64,000 nt of DNA from Candidatus Litorirhabdus singularis (GCF_026262625.1 NZ_SHNN01000001.1:1736001-1800000), one strand, 5' to 3'. Shown: positions 26,958-35,814, counted from the stretch's first letter. Program-made: numbers and translations. The notes: generated by a model from the letters alone, not told the origin.

Positions 26958-28865
26958 ATGAGCGCCATGTTTGGCATAGTTCGGTTCGATGGCGGCCAGG
27001 TAAATCCTGCTGATATGCAATTGATGGCTGCTGCCATGGACTACCGGGGTCCCAACGGCGAGGGGTTATGGTGTGATGGCAGGGTGGGCCTTGGCCATTT
27101 GATGCTGCACACCACCGCGGAATCTTTGGGTGAAACGCTGCCCTGGCAAGACCCATTCAGTTCACTGGTCATTACTGCCGATGCTCGCATAGACAACCGC
27201 CCAGAATTATTGGCTAAACTCAATATCAGTGGAAGCTTGGCTAGTGCTACTGCGGACAGCCAACTGATTCTGTTGGCCTATCGCAAATGGGGCGAGCAAT
27301 GTCTGGAACACTTACTGGGAGATTTCAGCTTCGCTATTTGGGATGAGCAGAAAAAAACTCTGTTCTGCGCCCGCGACCACATGGGGGTAAAGCCGTTTTA
27401 CTATTACCACAGCGACAGCGCAGTGGTATTTTCCAGTGCCGTGGAGGGCATTCTCGCACTGGACTGGGTGCCTAAGACCCTAAACGAGCCACGCATAACT
27501 GACTACCTGTTAGGCTCATTGGAGGGTATCGACAAAACCAGCACTTTTTACCGGCATATCGCGCGTCACCCGCCAGCGCATACCCTGGAAGTGAATTATT
27601 CGGGCCGGCTGTCGCGGCGGCAATATTGGCAATTGGAGGATCGGGGTGAGCTGTATCTGGCAACAGAGACTGAGTACAACGAAGCCTTCCTCGAGCAGCT
27701 CAACCAGGCAATCCGTCCGCGCTTACGCAGCGCCGGCGACGCGGGTGTGGCACTCAGCGGCGGAATCGACTCAGGCGCCATTGTCGCTATAGCCAGGCAG
27801 CTTATGCCAACGGAATACGGCGGTAAATTACAGACATTTTCAGGCGCCTCGCGGGACGCCGCTAATTGCAGTGAGACCCGGCGACTGCTGGATGTGATCG
27901 CCCAGGGTGGGGTAGAGGCCAACACAGTGTTTCAGGACCAAATGGCTGAGTTCGAGCATGAGCTGTCGCCACTGCTGCACCATACCTGCGACCCCTTTGA
28001 TAATCGTATGAGCCTATACCCAACAGTATGCGCCGCTGCCAAGCGAGCCGGCGTGCGTGTATTACTGGATGGTGTTGATGATGTGATTATGGATACGGTT
28101 GAACAGGACACGGCCTACATGCTCCGCAGTGGCAACTGGGCAGCAGTGTGGCGTGAGCACGGTGCTATTGCCAGATTGTCAGGTGGCGACAGCAGTCGTA
28201 CCAGTTTACTACTTGATGATTTTCGCAGTCTGCTAATCACGCCGGCTTTGCGATCACTGTGGCGCAAGCTCAAGACGCACCCGAGTGTCGAGCAACTCAT
28301 CGAAGGCACCATTCTCAATCGACAATTTGCCAGCGACACAGCTTTGCCAGAGCGGCTGGAGACTATGCGGCTCAACCAGCCAGTAAAAATGCTGAAATCA
28401 TTGCGTTGCGCCAACGCTGCCGAAATCTCACAACCGTGGCTGACTGTTGCATTGGAGCGCTACGAAAGGATAGCAGCAAGACACGGCGTTGAACCCCGTC
28501 ACCCCTACTGCGACAAACGTTTTGTGGAGTTCTGTCTGACGCTACCTGCCGCTCAAAGAGACTATCAAGGGTGGCCGAAAATCACCCTGCGCAGGGCGAT
28601 GCAGGGCAAGCTACCCGAGGCTTCTCTGTGGCAGGCCGACGGTGAGCACCTGGGATGGAGCTTCACCCAGGCCAGACTCGCCCAATACCGCCCTCTGATA
28701 GAGTCGGTTTTACTGGGCGATATGGACGACATGGCTGACTACCTGGATATTGATAAAGTCATCAAAGCTGCGCGGGGAACTCTCTCAGGAACCCCGGCGC
28801 CAGATCAGGAAACGTTTACTTGGCAGGCGCTCTGCCTTACCCTGTGGGTTCGGCGCCAAAAATAG
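26958..28865 (+). CDS. asparagine-synthetase-like lasso peptide cyclase 1 (C protein)
   Basis: A 635-residue protein with the two-domain asparagine synthetase layout. The N-terminal Ntn domain (about 1-210) keeps DYRGPNGEG and the GVKPFYYY strand, but the nucleophile Cys2 of glutamine-dependent enzymes is replaced (MFGIVRF where MCGIV is usual). The C-terminal ATP-pyrophosphatase domain has LSGGIDSG at about 265-272. Loss of the glutaminase cysteine is typical of lasso cyclases, which adenylate an Asp/Glu side chain and close a macrolactam. The precursor gene begins ten bases downstream. I start at ATG 26958, giving an N terminus like that of cyclase 2; a TTG 33 bases upstream is possible. 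Confidence 0.85.
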   Translation: MSAMFGIVRFDGGQVNPADMQLMAAAMDYRGPNGEGLWCDGRVGLGHLMLHTTAESLGETLPWQDPFSSLVITADARIDNRPELLAKLNISGSLASATADSQLILLAYRKWGEQCLEHLLGDFSFAIWDEQKKTLFCARDHMGVKPFYYYHSDSAVVFSSAVEGILALDWVPKTLNEPRITDYLLGSLEGIDKTSTFYRHIARHPPAHTLEVNYSGRLSRRQYWQLEDRGELYLATETEYNEAFLEQLNQAIRPRLRSAGDAGVALSGGIDSGAIVAIARQLMPTEYGGKLQTFSGASRDAANCSETRRLLDVIAQGGVEANTVFQDQMAEFEHELSPLLHHTCDPFDNRMSLYPTVCAAAKRAGVRVLLDGVDDVIMDTVEQDTAYMLRSGNWAAVWREHGAIARLSGGDSSRTSLLLDDFRSLLITPALRSLWRKLKTHPSVEQLIEGTILNRQFASDTALPERLETMRLNQPVKMLKSLRCANAAEISQPWLTVALERYERIAARHGVEPRHPYCDKRFVEFCLTLPAAQRDYQGWPKITLRRAMQGKLPEASLWQADGEHLGWSFTQARLAQYRPLIESVLLGDMDDMADYLDIDKVIKAARGTLSGTPAPDQETFTWQALCLTLWVRRQK

Positions 28866-28875
28866 TGAAAAAGCG

Positions 28876-29052
28876 ATGAAAAATCAGGAAGGCAACAGTG
28901 ATGCCGTGAGCAACAGCGGCGCGAAAAAAGCCTACAGTCGGCCCACGTTGACAGAGTTCGGGCGCGTTCGGGAACTCACCACCGGCGGTACAGGCCCCAA
29001 CGAAGAAGACGACATGGCGATGTCAGGCCCCGATTTTGCCCCAATGGCTTAA
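28876..29052 (+). CDS. lasso-type RiPP precursor peptide
   Basis: A 58-residue peptide. The leader has the conserved lasso pattern Y20-x2-P23-x-L25 ... G29 ... L34-T35-T36 (KAYSRPTLTEFGRVRELT), known to be bound by PqqD-type RRE domains. Cleavage usually leaves Thr at position -2 and Gly at +1, so the core starts at Gly37 or Gly38. Counting from Gly38, Glu7, Asp8 and Asp9 (core GTGPNEEDD) are ring acceptors; from Gly37, Glu7, Glu8 and Asp9. The tail is MAMSGPDFAPMA. The core has no Arg, Lys, Cys or aromatic residue except Phe54, and one Ser. It lies ten bases after cyclase 1 and 36 before cyclase 2. The frame stays open upstream, but ATG 28876 fits the family. Confidence 0.85.
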   Translation: MKNQEGNSDAVSNSGAKKAYSRPTLTEFGRVRELTTGGTGPNEEDDMAMSGPDFAPMA

Positions 29053-29088
29053 GTCTGGTTTTTAGCACAATGTAAGAGCAGAAATAGT

Positions 29089-30999
29089 ATGAGCGGCTTA
29101 GCCGGCATAGTTTTCTCCACAGAACGCCACGCACAGCCCGCCGATCTCGCCCCCCTATTGGACAACATAGACTATCGTGGCCCCGATGGTGCTGATATAG
29201 CGTTAGCCGGCAATGCAGCACTGGGACATGTGATGCTGCACAGTACCCCCCAGGCTTATTACGAAAAACTGCCGTGGGCGGAGCCTGGCAGCGGGCTGGT
29301 GATCACTTGCGACGTGCGCCTCGACAACCGTAGTGAGTTGTGGGAGTCCCTCAAAGAACTACCTGCCCACTACCGCCACCAGGACTTAAAAAAGGTTCCC
29401 GACAGCCAGTTGATTGTGCATGCCTACCGCCAGTGGGGCGAACGCTGTGTGGACCACCTTTTGGGGGATTTCGCCTTTGCGATCTGGGACCAGGGAAATC
29501 AGGTGTTATTCTGCGCCCGCGACCCAATGGGTATCAAACCTTTTGTTTATCACTATAGCCCTGCGCAATTCACCTTCGCCTCGGCAGCCACTGCTATCGC
29601 CAGAGCTGGCGGTGTCCGCACCGCTTTGAATCCGGGTCGGGTTGCCGACTATCTCGAAGGCTGGCTGGAGGGTATTAACAAGACTGAGACTTTTTTTACC
29701 GATATTCATCGCTTGCCACCTGCTCATACTCTTACCCTCAAAAACGCGGCTATTTCGCTGCGCTGTTATTGGTCGCCGGACCCAACCACTGAGTTAAAAT
29801 TGGGTTCCGATGCAGATTACGAGCAGGCGTTTGCGGAAGTATTTGAAAAAGCCGTCAGTAGACGTTTGCAGGGTGGTGATAGCGTCGGGGCAATGCTCAG
29901 CGGTGGCGTGGATAGCTCTACTATCGTAGGGGTTGCCCGAAACATTAGCAGGGAAAAGCGTTTGCTCACAGTCTCTGCCGTCTCTGACGATTTACAGGCG
30001 TGTCGAGAATACCAGCATATTCAGCAGGTTCTTCAGGCTGGCGGGCTAGATAACCTTACGCTGTCTCCCGCTAATATGGAGGCGATGAGAGGCCAGATCA
30101 GCACAGCGTTGAGCCGTCTGGAGGATCCTAATGACGGCCTGCTTATGCTGGCTACTGTGGTTTACCTGCAGGCCAGAACGAAGGGGTGCGTTTCGGTACT
30201 GGATGGCGTAGATGGTGATCAGATTGCCTCAGTTGCACCCACATACCCAAGTCACCTGCTGCGTCAGGGACAACTGTCTAGCGCCGCCATAGAATCATTT
30301 GGACTGAGCAGGAATTTCTACACCCAGCGCAGCGTCGCCTCAGTCTTTGGCCAATCACTGCGCACTGCACTGATACCCAATGTGCTGAGGAAATTCCGCT
30401 CTGCATGCTCACGTCCGACGCAGTTTAATCGGCTGCTGCGCAATTCTGATTTAAACGAACAATTTGCCCGCGAAATTGATTTACCGGCAAGAGCCGCGGA
30501 GATGGCCAGCCAGTTCACTGCGGGCTTTCCTGACACTATTCGAGAGGGTCACTATCGCAGGTTGATGCCCGCCTACCTTACTGTCGCAATAGAACGCTAC
30601 GAGCGCGTCGCAGCGTGTTGCGGAGTAGAGCACCGAAAACCCCTGCTCGATCGGGAGGTGGTAGAATTTTGCCTGTCATTGCCCTGGGAGCAAAAAGTTC
30701 GTAACGGTTGGTCCAAGTATTCGCTGCGGCGTTTAGCGGAAACGGTCGTACCCAAAGCGGTAGCATGGCGGCGTGGCAAGGAACATGTAGGTTGGGATTT
30801 CACCACCCAGTGGGTAGCTATGCATCGCCAGCAGAACGTCAAGTTTCTGAACCGGGAAGGCGGCCGACTGGAACCGTTCTTCAATATGCAATACTTCCAG
30901 CACTATTTGCAGGAATATGAGAGTGGCAGTAACGACTACACCGATGAAATAGGCTCGCTGGTCACCCTCATTCAGTGGCTACAGAGGAATGGTTTTTAG
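29089..30999 (+). CDS. asparagine-synthetase-like lasso peptide cyclase 2 (C protein)
   Basis: A 636-residue paralogue of the cyclase upstream, sharing length and layout. The N terminus reads MSGLAGIV, with Ser in place of the catalytic Cys2, so it should not use glutamine. YRGPDGAD and MGIKPFVYHY mark the Ntn domain. The synthetase domain has an intact LSGGVDSSTIVG at about 268-279. Two full-length cyclases around one precursor is unusual: they may form a hetero-oligomer, divide adenylation and cyclisation, or make alternative rings. About 86 bases separate its stop from the methyltransferase start. Whether both are active cannot be read from the sequence, but both keep the ATP-binding motif. 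Confidence 0.85.
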   Translation: MSGLAGIVFSTERHAQPADLAPLLDNIDYRGPDGADIALAGNAALGHVMLHSTPQAYYEKLPWAEPGSGLVITCDVRLDNRSELWESLKELPAHYRHQDLKKVPDSQLIVHAYRQWGERCVDHLLGDFAFAIWDQGNQVLFCARDPMGIKPFVYHYSPAQFTFASAATAIARAGGVRTALNPGRVADYLEGWLEGINKTETFFTDIHRLPPAHTLTLKNAAISLRCYWSPDPTTELKLGSDADYEQAFAEVFEKAVSRRLQGGDSVGAMLSGGVDSSTIVGVARNISREKRLLTVSAVSDDLQACREYQHIQQVLQAGGLDNLTLSPANMEAMRGQISTALSRLEDPNDGLLMLATVVYLQARTKGCVSVLDGVDGDQIASVAPTYPSHLLRQGQLSSAAIESFGLSRNFYTQRSVASVFGQSLRTALIPNVLRKFRSACSRPTQFNRLLRNSDLNEQFAREIDLPARAAEMASQFTAGFPDTIREGHYRRLMPAYLTVAIERYERVAACCGVEHRKPLLDREVVEFCLSLPWEQKVRNGWSKYSLRRLAETVVPKAVAWRRGKEHVGWDFTTQWVAMHRQQNVKFLNREGGRLEPFFNMQYFQHYLQEYESGSNDYTDEIGSLVTLIQWLQRNGF

Positions 31000-31085
31000 A
31001 GGTGTGCACTCCAGACCACGCAAGCTCTGGACTTGCTACCGATGCAAACACTATCATCAGGTCAAACCACCAGAGATAAGCCACT

Positions 31086-32228
31086 TTGCCCTACACCAAT
31101 ATTTTCGGCCACCGCTCGATGGTGTTCGATAGCTACCGCAACAAGGCCTATTGTCGCGCGCTGGAGAAAGTGGTTTCACCCAGCACCACGCTGATGGACC
31201 TTGGCGCGGGGCTGGGTGTGCATGGTTTCAATGCTGCGCGCCTGGGTGCCGCCCGGGTATTGCTGGTTGAGCCTGAGCCGGTTATAGAAATTGCTCGCAA
31301 AATTGCGGCTGACAACGGCCTGGAAAACGTCCACTGCCTGGCCTCCCGGGTTGAGGATTTAGAGCTGGACGAACAGTTGGATGTGATCGTCTCGGTCTTT
31401 ACCGGTAATTTCCTGCTGACAGAAGATCTCCTACCCTCATTATTCTATGCTCGCGACAAGTATCTCGCGCCGGGTGGCAGACTGATTCCAGACCGTGCGC
31501 GTATGGAGGTGGTTCCAGTCAGCGCGCCAGAGTATTACCGCAAACATATACAAAGCTGGAGCGAGTCTGCCCGCTTCTTTGCAGAGCATGAACTACCGAT
31601 TGTCGACTATGACCAGGTACGTTCGTTTGCTGCCAACGCGCTTTATTTCGATTCTGCGGATATCTTCGCGACGCAGCAACTGGCGCTACCGGTGCCGCTA
31701 ATGGAAATTGACTTCAATACTGCCACAGAGGCCGCCTGTGACAGTGAGATAGAAGTGAAGGTTTGCCATGACGGTGTATGCCATGGCTGGTTGGGATGGT
31801 TTCAGATGCATCTGGTGGATGAATGGCTTTCGACAGGCAGTGCCGCACAGCCCACCCACTGGCGCCAGGTATTCCTGCCGCTGGAGAACCCCATAACGCT
31901 CAAAACTGGCGAATCCCTGCGCTTCGCTCTAAAGCGCCCGGAGTTTGGCGAGTGGACCTGGACAACAGGTTATGGCGAACAAAGCCAGCGACTCAGTACT
32001 TTCCTCTCGCAGCCGTTATCGCAGAGTCGCATGCACAAGGCTTCGATGAATTACCGGCCCGAGCTCAGTGAGCACGGAACGGCGGCGAAATGGCTGTTGA
32101 CGCACATGAGCGGCGAGCTATCGATGGAAGAATTGACCGAACAGGTGGTTCAGCAGTACCCATCACTATTTGCCAGTAAGGCTGAGGCACTGAAGTTTGC
32201 CCGCGCACTCGCATCGAAGTATTCCTGA
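31086..32228 (+). CDS. PRMT-fold methyltransferase fused to a C-terminal PqqD-like RRE domain
   Basis: A 380-residue protein. Residues 8-150 form a PRMT-type Rossmann domain: HRSMVFDSYRNKAY, motif I MDLGAGLGVHG (37-47) and the YARDKYLAPGGRLIPDRA segment (121-138). The double-E loop reads SVFTGNFLLTE, so the first Glu is Val104 and only Glu113 remains. A PRMT beta-barrel follows, with the THW loop (257-259). The last 55 or so residues (RPELSEHGTAAKWLL, then GELSMEELTEQVVQQYPS) match PqqD/RRE winged helices that hold RiPP leaders. An in-frame stop lies just upstream, so the start is TTG 31086 (ATG 31119 would cut conserved residues). No separate B1 gene exists, so this domain probably recruits the precursor. 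Confidence 0.78.
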   Translation: MPYTNIFGHRSMVFDSYRNKAYCRALEKVVSPSTTLMDLGAGLGVHGFNAARLGAARVLLVEPEPVIEIARKIAADNGLENVHCLASRVEDLELDEQLDVIVSVFTGNFLLTEDLLPSLFYARDKYLAPGGRLIPDRARMEVVPVSAPEYYRKHIQSWSESARFFAEHELPIVDYDQVRSFAANALYFDSADIFATQQLALPVPLMEIDFNTATEAACDSEIEVKVCHDGVCHGWLGWFQMHLVDEWLSTGSAAQPTHWRQVFLPLENPITLKTGESLRFALKRPEFGEWTWTTGYGEQSQRLSTFLSQPLSQSRMHKASMNYRPELSEHGTAAKWLLTHMSGELSMEELTEQVVQQYPSLFASKAEALKFARALASKYS

Positions 32229-33170
32229 ATGTACCGTGTCTTTGACTGTGCCATCGAGTGTGACTTTGCTCTACCTGGAATCCCGCAAACCCAACAGAGC
32301 AAGTGTGACATACAAGTTGAGTTCGCGCCGGGCGCAGCAGATACCAGCGGGTTCGACTGGTTTCATAGCTGGCGCGAGAAAAAAGGTGATACCACTCTGG
32401 CTTGTGCCCGTAGCACCTCTCAAGACGGCGCGCTTCGCTACCTGTTACGCTTTCCGGAACTGGCGGATTTCGTCTTCTGTGCTGAAGCAGTTGATGAAAC
32501 AGGCCCGCTCAAACTCCTCTACCACCCGCACCCCAACTGTGACCAGAACTCATTACGTCATTTACTTCTCGATCAGGTTATACCCCGGCTCTGGTCCCAC
32601 AGCGGCCATCTGGTGATCCATGCCAGCGCAGTCAGGCTGCAAGATGGGAGAGTTGTGGCTTTCGCTGGTGAGTCGGGGTGGGGCAAGTCGACACTCGCCG
32701 CTGCTCTACAAGCAAGAGGTTGTCAGTTACTCAGTGATGATTCTATAAGCCTCAAGGTACACGAGCAGCAGGTACATCTTAAAGCCGGCTATTGCGGCCT
32801 GCGACTTCTGGGGGACTCTATTGCCACGTTGGGGCTGGGTGAATCTGACTGGAAAGCTGTTTCACATTATTCCGCGAAACGCCGTCTGCAACTTAATGCA
32901 CCAGCGCAGGCGGTGGTTCTCGATACGCTCTATTTCATGACTGACCCGGCCCACAGCTCTGTATTGTGTATCGATGAAATGGCTGGTGCGGAGCTGATAA
33001 CTTCACTGATTCAATACAGTTTCCTGCTGGATATACATAGCCGTGAGACCTCTTCGCAACAGTTTCGCGAGGCCGCCGCCGTGGTGCGTGCGCTGCCGGT
33101 GATGCACAGTCTGGCTTACTCCAGGGACTACTCACTGTTGCCGGATTTATGCGACGCACTGACACAGTAG
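32229..33170 (+). CDS. HPr-kinase-like RiPP tailoring protein
   Basis: A 313-residue protein whose ATG follows the methyltransferase stop directly. The C-terminal half is an HPr kinase/phosphorylase-type domain: Walker A AGESGWGKSTLAAAL (about 145-160) and the catalytic-base region GCQLLSDDSISL. The N-terminal half is a domain common in RiPP-associated HprK-like proteins. In paeninodin-type lasso clusters such a kinase phosphorylates the C-terminal Ser. Here the precursor ends in Ala; the only core hydroxyls are Thr39 (and Thr in the leader junction) and Ser50, so the site, if any, must be internal. It may instead only bind nucleotide. Confidence 0.75.
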   Translation: MYRVFDCAIECDFALPGIPQTQQSKCDIQVEFAPGAADTSGFDWFHSWREKKGDTTLACARSTSQDGALRYLLRFPELADFVFCAEAVDETGPLKLLYHPHPNCDQNSLRHLLLDQVIPRLWSHSGHLVIHASAVRLQDGRVVAFAGESGWGKSTLAAALQARGCQLLSDDSISLKVHEQQVHLKAGYCGLRLLGDSIATLGLGESDWKAVSHYSAKRRLQLNAPAQAVVLDTLYFMTDPAHSSVLCIDEMAGAELITSLIQYSFLLDIHSRETSSQQFREAAAVVRALPVMHSLAYSRDYSLLPDLCDALTQ

Positions 33171-33178
33171 AGGCGTCC

Positions 33179-34837
33179 TTATCTCCTCGATTCCCGCAGT
33201 TTGCCATCTTCTAGCACCAGCACCCTGTCAGCCAGAGCCAGACTTGCCGGTCTGTGAGTGATCAAAATAACAGTACGTTGCTGTAACAAATCGTGACACT
33301 CTGCGATGAAATCAGCTTCTCCGTCTGGATCGAACATAGCCGTAGCCTCATCCAGAATCAGAATCGGCGGATCTTTTAACAGCGTGCGAGCCAGTGACAG
33401 GCGTTGACGCTGCCCGCCGGATAACTTGATACCCTCATCGCCAATGACACTGTCGTACTGGTCGGGCAATGCTTCAATAAATGCACGGGCGTGAGCGGCG
33501 CTGGCGGCCGCCTCAATGTCTTTGCGGCTTGCGCCTGGCCTGGCATAGGCAATATTGTCTGCCACACTGGCGTTCAATAGCAGCACGTGTTGGGCTACCA
33601 GGCCGATCTGTTGTCTAAGGCTGGCGAGCGTCGTACTGGCAATATCATGCCCATCTACCGTGATGTTGCCGCCGTCGGGGTCGGCAAAGCGCATTAACAA
33701 ATGGGCGATAGTTGATTTGCCTTCGCCGTTGCGGCCGGTTATCGCCACCGTCTCGCCGGCAGCAATGCATAGATCCAGCTTGCTCAGTAAAGGCCGGCGG
33801 CTCGAATAAGCGAAGTCGACCCGGGTAAAGCGAATTTCTCCATGCACGGCTGGCAAGCTGGTGCGACCCGCATCGCTGGGCTCCGGCGCTGTCTCGAAAA
33901 ATTCAACCAGACGCTCAGCAGAGCCCAGCGTGCGTTGTAGTTGGCCATACAAATCTGCCAGGCTGCGCAGCGGGGCGCTGAGCATGCCCGCGTAAAGGAT
34001 CAGGCTGACCATTGCTGCTGGCTCGAGTAAACCTTGTTCGATGTGTCGACTGCCCAGCCACAACAAGGCCAACATACCTAGCCCGGCCAGCAGGTCTATT
34101 GCCGGCGAGAGTATGGACTGCACCCAGAGCTGCCGACGCCAGATGCTGAGCAAGTCCTGATTATCGTTCTCAAACATCTCTGCTTCATGCGCTTCCCGTC
34201 GAAAGGATTTCAAAGCCGGCAGCATAGCCAGATTTTCTTCTACTCGTGCTATCAGGGTGCTGTACTGATCTATCCAGGCCCTCGACAACGGCCGTATCTG
34301 TCGACCGATTATCTTAAGCGCCAAAAAATACAAGGGCATAAAAATGATAACCATTAGTGCAATCAGGGGGTCCAGCCACACCATCATCGTAAATGCGCCG
34401 CCAAGGGTTAATCCCAGCGGTAGCAGCGGTAACAGCGAGTCGGTGACAAAGCTGCTGATGTAGTCGGCATCGTTGGTCATCAGGGTGAGCACATCGCCGC
34501 GCCGGCGCGCCTGGTGATAGGCCAAGGGCAGCGCTTGCATGTGTTCGTAAACCCGGCTGCGAAGGCGTGTGGCCATACTCTCACCAACACTGCCAATGTA
34601 GTAACCGTTGCCAAAACGTAACAGGGCGCCCAGCAGCAGCAATCCGGCCCAACCAGGGATAATCAAGGCTAGCGGATACACCGGGTCTCCCGCCGTGGCC
34701 AATATAGTGCGGGCCAACTGGCCAGCGATGAGTGGATTGGCTAGTGACAACAGGCTACCGGCCAGCAGCAGGGCGGCGCAGAGTAACAGCGCCTTACGTC
34801 CAGGAGTGACAAATTTTAATAACGGAAAAAACTGCAT
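33179..34837 (-). CDS. ABC exporter (fused membrane and ATPase domains), likely RiPP export
   Basis: A 552-residue half-transporter. Residues 1-310 form six membrane segments of the type I exporter fold. The nucleotide-binding domain has Walker A GRNGEGKST, signature LSGGQRQRLSLARTLL and Walker B PILILDEATAMFD. It would act as a dimer in the inner membrane. There is no N-terminal C39 peptidase domain, so it cannot remove a double-glycine leader. It is convergent with the kinase gene, eight bases apart, which puts it in the RiPP locus but on its own transcript. Lasso D proteins are of this type; specificity is inferred from location. Confidence 0.82.
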   Translation of the reverse strand: MQFFPLLKFVTPGRKALLLCAALLLAGSLLSLANPLIAGQLARTILATAGDPVYPLALIIPGWAGLLLLGALLRFGNGYYIGSVGESMATRLRSRVYEHMQALPLAYHQARRRGDVLTLMTNDADYISSFVTDSLLPLLPLGLTLGGAFTMMVWLDPLIALMVIIFMPLYFLALKIIGRQIRPLSRAWIDQYSTLIARVEENLAMLPALKSFRREAHEAEMFENDNQDLLSIWRRQLWVQSILSPAIDLLAGLGMLALLWLGSRHIEQGLLEPAAMVSLILYAGMLSAPLRSLADLYGQLQRTLGSAERLVEFFETAPEPSDAGRTSLPAVHGEIRFTRVDFAYSSRRPLLSKLDLCIAAGETVAITGRNGEGKSTIAHLLMRFADPDGGNITVDGHDIASTTLASLRQQIGLVAQHVLLLNASVADNIAYARPGASRKDIEAAASAAHARAFIEALPDQYDSVIGDEGIKLSGGQRQRLSLARTLLKDPPILILDEATAMFDPDGEADFIAECHDLLQQRTVILITHRPASLALADRVLVLEDGKLRESRR

Positions 34838-35814
34838 GAATATCCTATGCTGGTCGGTAAAAATGCAGTGGCGCCCGGGTGAGGTGATCCTGTAGCACGC
34901 TAAGCCAACAGCCTACACAAAAGTGCTGCGGTTGCGCTAGTCGTCCGTCGGTCAAGTAGTGCTAAAAGTCAGGTGTCACCGCATATATCTCCCGCAGGTT
35001 TGGCCAGGCGGCGAGACGGATGCACCCATGCACGGCTTGCAAAATAGGCTGGTGTATCAAGTAGAAGAAGTATTAGTGGGGTGTCGGCGTTAATTGTTCG
35101 TCCAGAAAATAGTCTCGGATCCTGAAATGGTGGAATACGGCTCGGGCATTGCCTGCGGTGAATACTCGCTTTGTTAGTCTTGTAGATCTTTTCCGCTCAC
35201 CTGAGAAACCTGGCGCGAACAACTCCATACCAACGAATTGCTCAGTGGCTTCCTGGGCGGAGGTACGACTAACGGGAGGGTAGGGACAGCCTGTTACTAC
35301 TGGCGAAGATGCGCCAGGATCTTATCGATGACGTCCTGGTCGTCAATACAAGCGATGACCCTGGCAGAGGCACCTCAGCGACCGACCTCACGCGCCATCA
35401 TGCGGTTTAGCCCCCAATCACCGCAGTCGAGTTGCGCGGTGCCCGTGACACCCGCGGGCTGATGATTACGTCCATATCACAACAGTGCGTGATGTTGATC
35501 GTTCAAGGTGTCATTGGGATTTCAAAAACGACAGTAGATATTGGCATTATGTATATGCCGAACAGCATTGATGAAATCGTTGAGTTTGCTGAAACTGTGG
35601 AAGTGCCTTACAACCCGTAAGTCAAATGACCGCAATCAGCACTATGGTGAAAGACCTTTCAGTTTTTCTTACTGCTGCATGCTTTTGTCTGCATGATTTT
35701 TGTCGATAATCAATCAGCCCGGACGCTGCTTTGCGGCTGTATAAATACCTGACTCGGGTATAACTCGCTAATTCTACGTGCTACTGTTTACAAAAAAGTG
35801 GGCGTGAAATAATC
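34838..35814. other. 977-base gene-poor stretch between the RiPP locus and fadL
   Basis: Apart from the probable IS91-like remnant at 35290-35400 I see no supportable gene. Short open frames at 35238-35620 lack ribosome binding sites and resemble nothing known. The sequence looks like a scar of past insertions. Confidence 0.45.
35290..35400 (-). pseudogene. probable IS91-like transposase C-terminal remnant
   Basis: On the minus strand a frame reads ARVIACIDDQDVIDKILAHL, resembling the end of IS91-family transposases (RV-I-x2-IDDPxVI-x-KILAHL). It is preceded by a stop and followed by proline-rich debris. Short and uncertain, but the pattern is distinctive. Confidence 0.45.

Noticed and set aside
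28750-28875. Longer upstream start for the precursor peptide
   Set aside because: The frame is open but lies inside cyclase 1 and encodes residues unlike lasso leaders; ATG 28876 gives the usual leader length.
35432-35620. 62-codon open frame in the gap before fadL
   Set aside because: No ribosome binding site, no recognisable domain, surrounded by degraded sequence.
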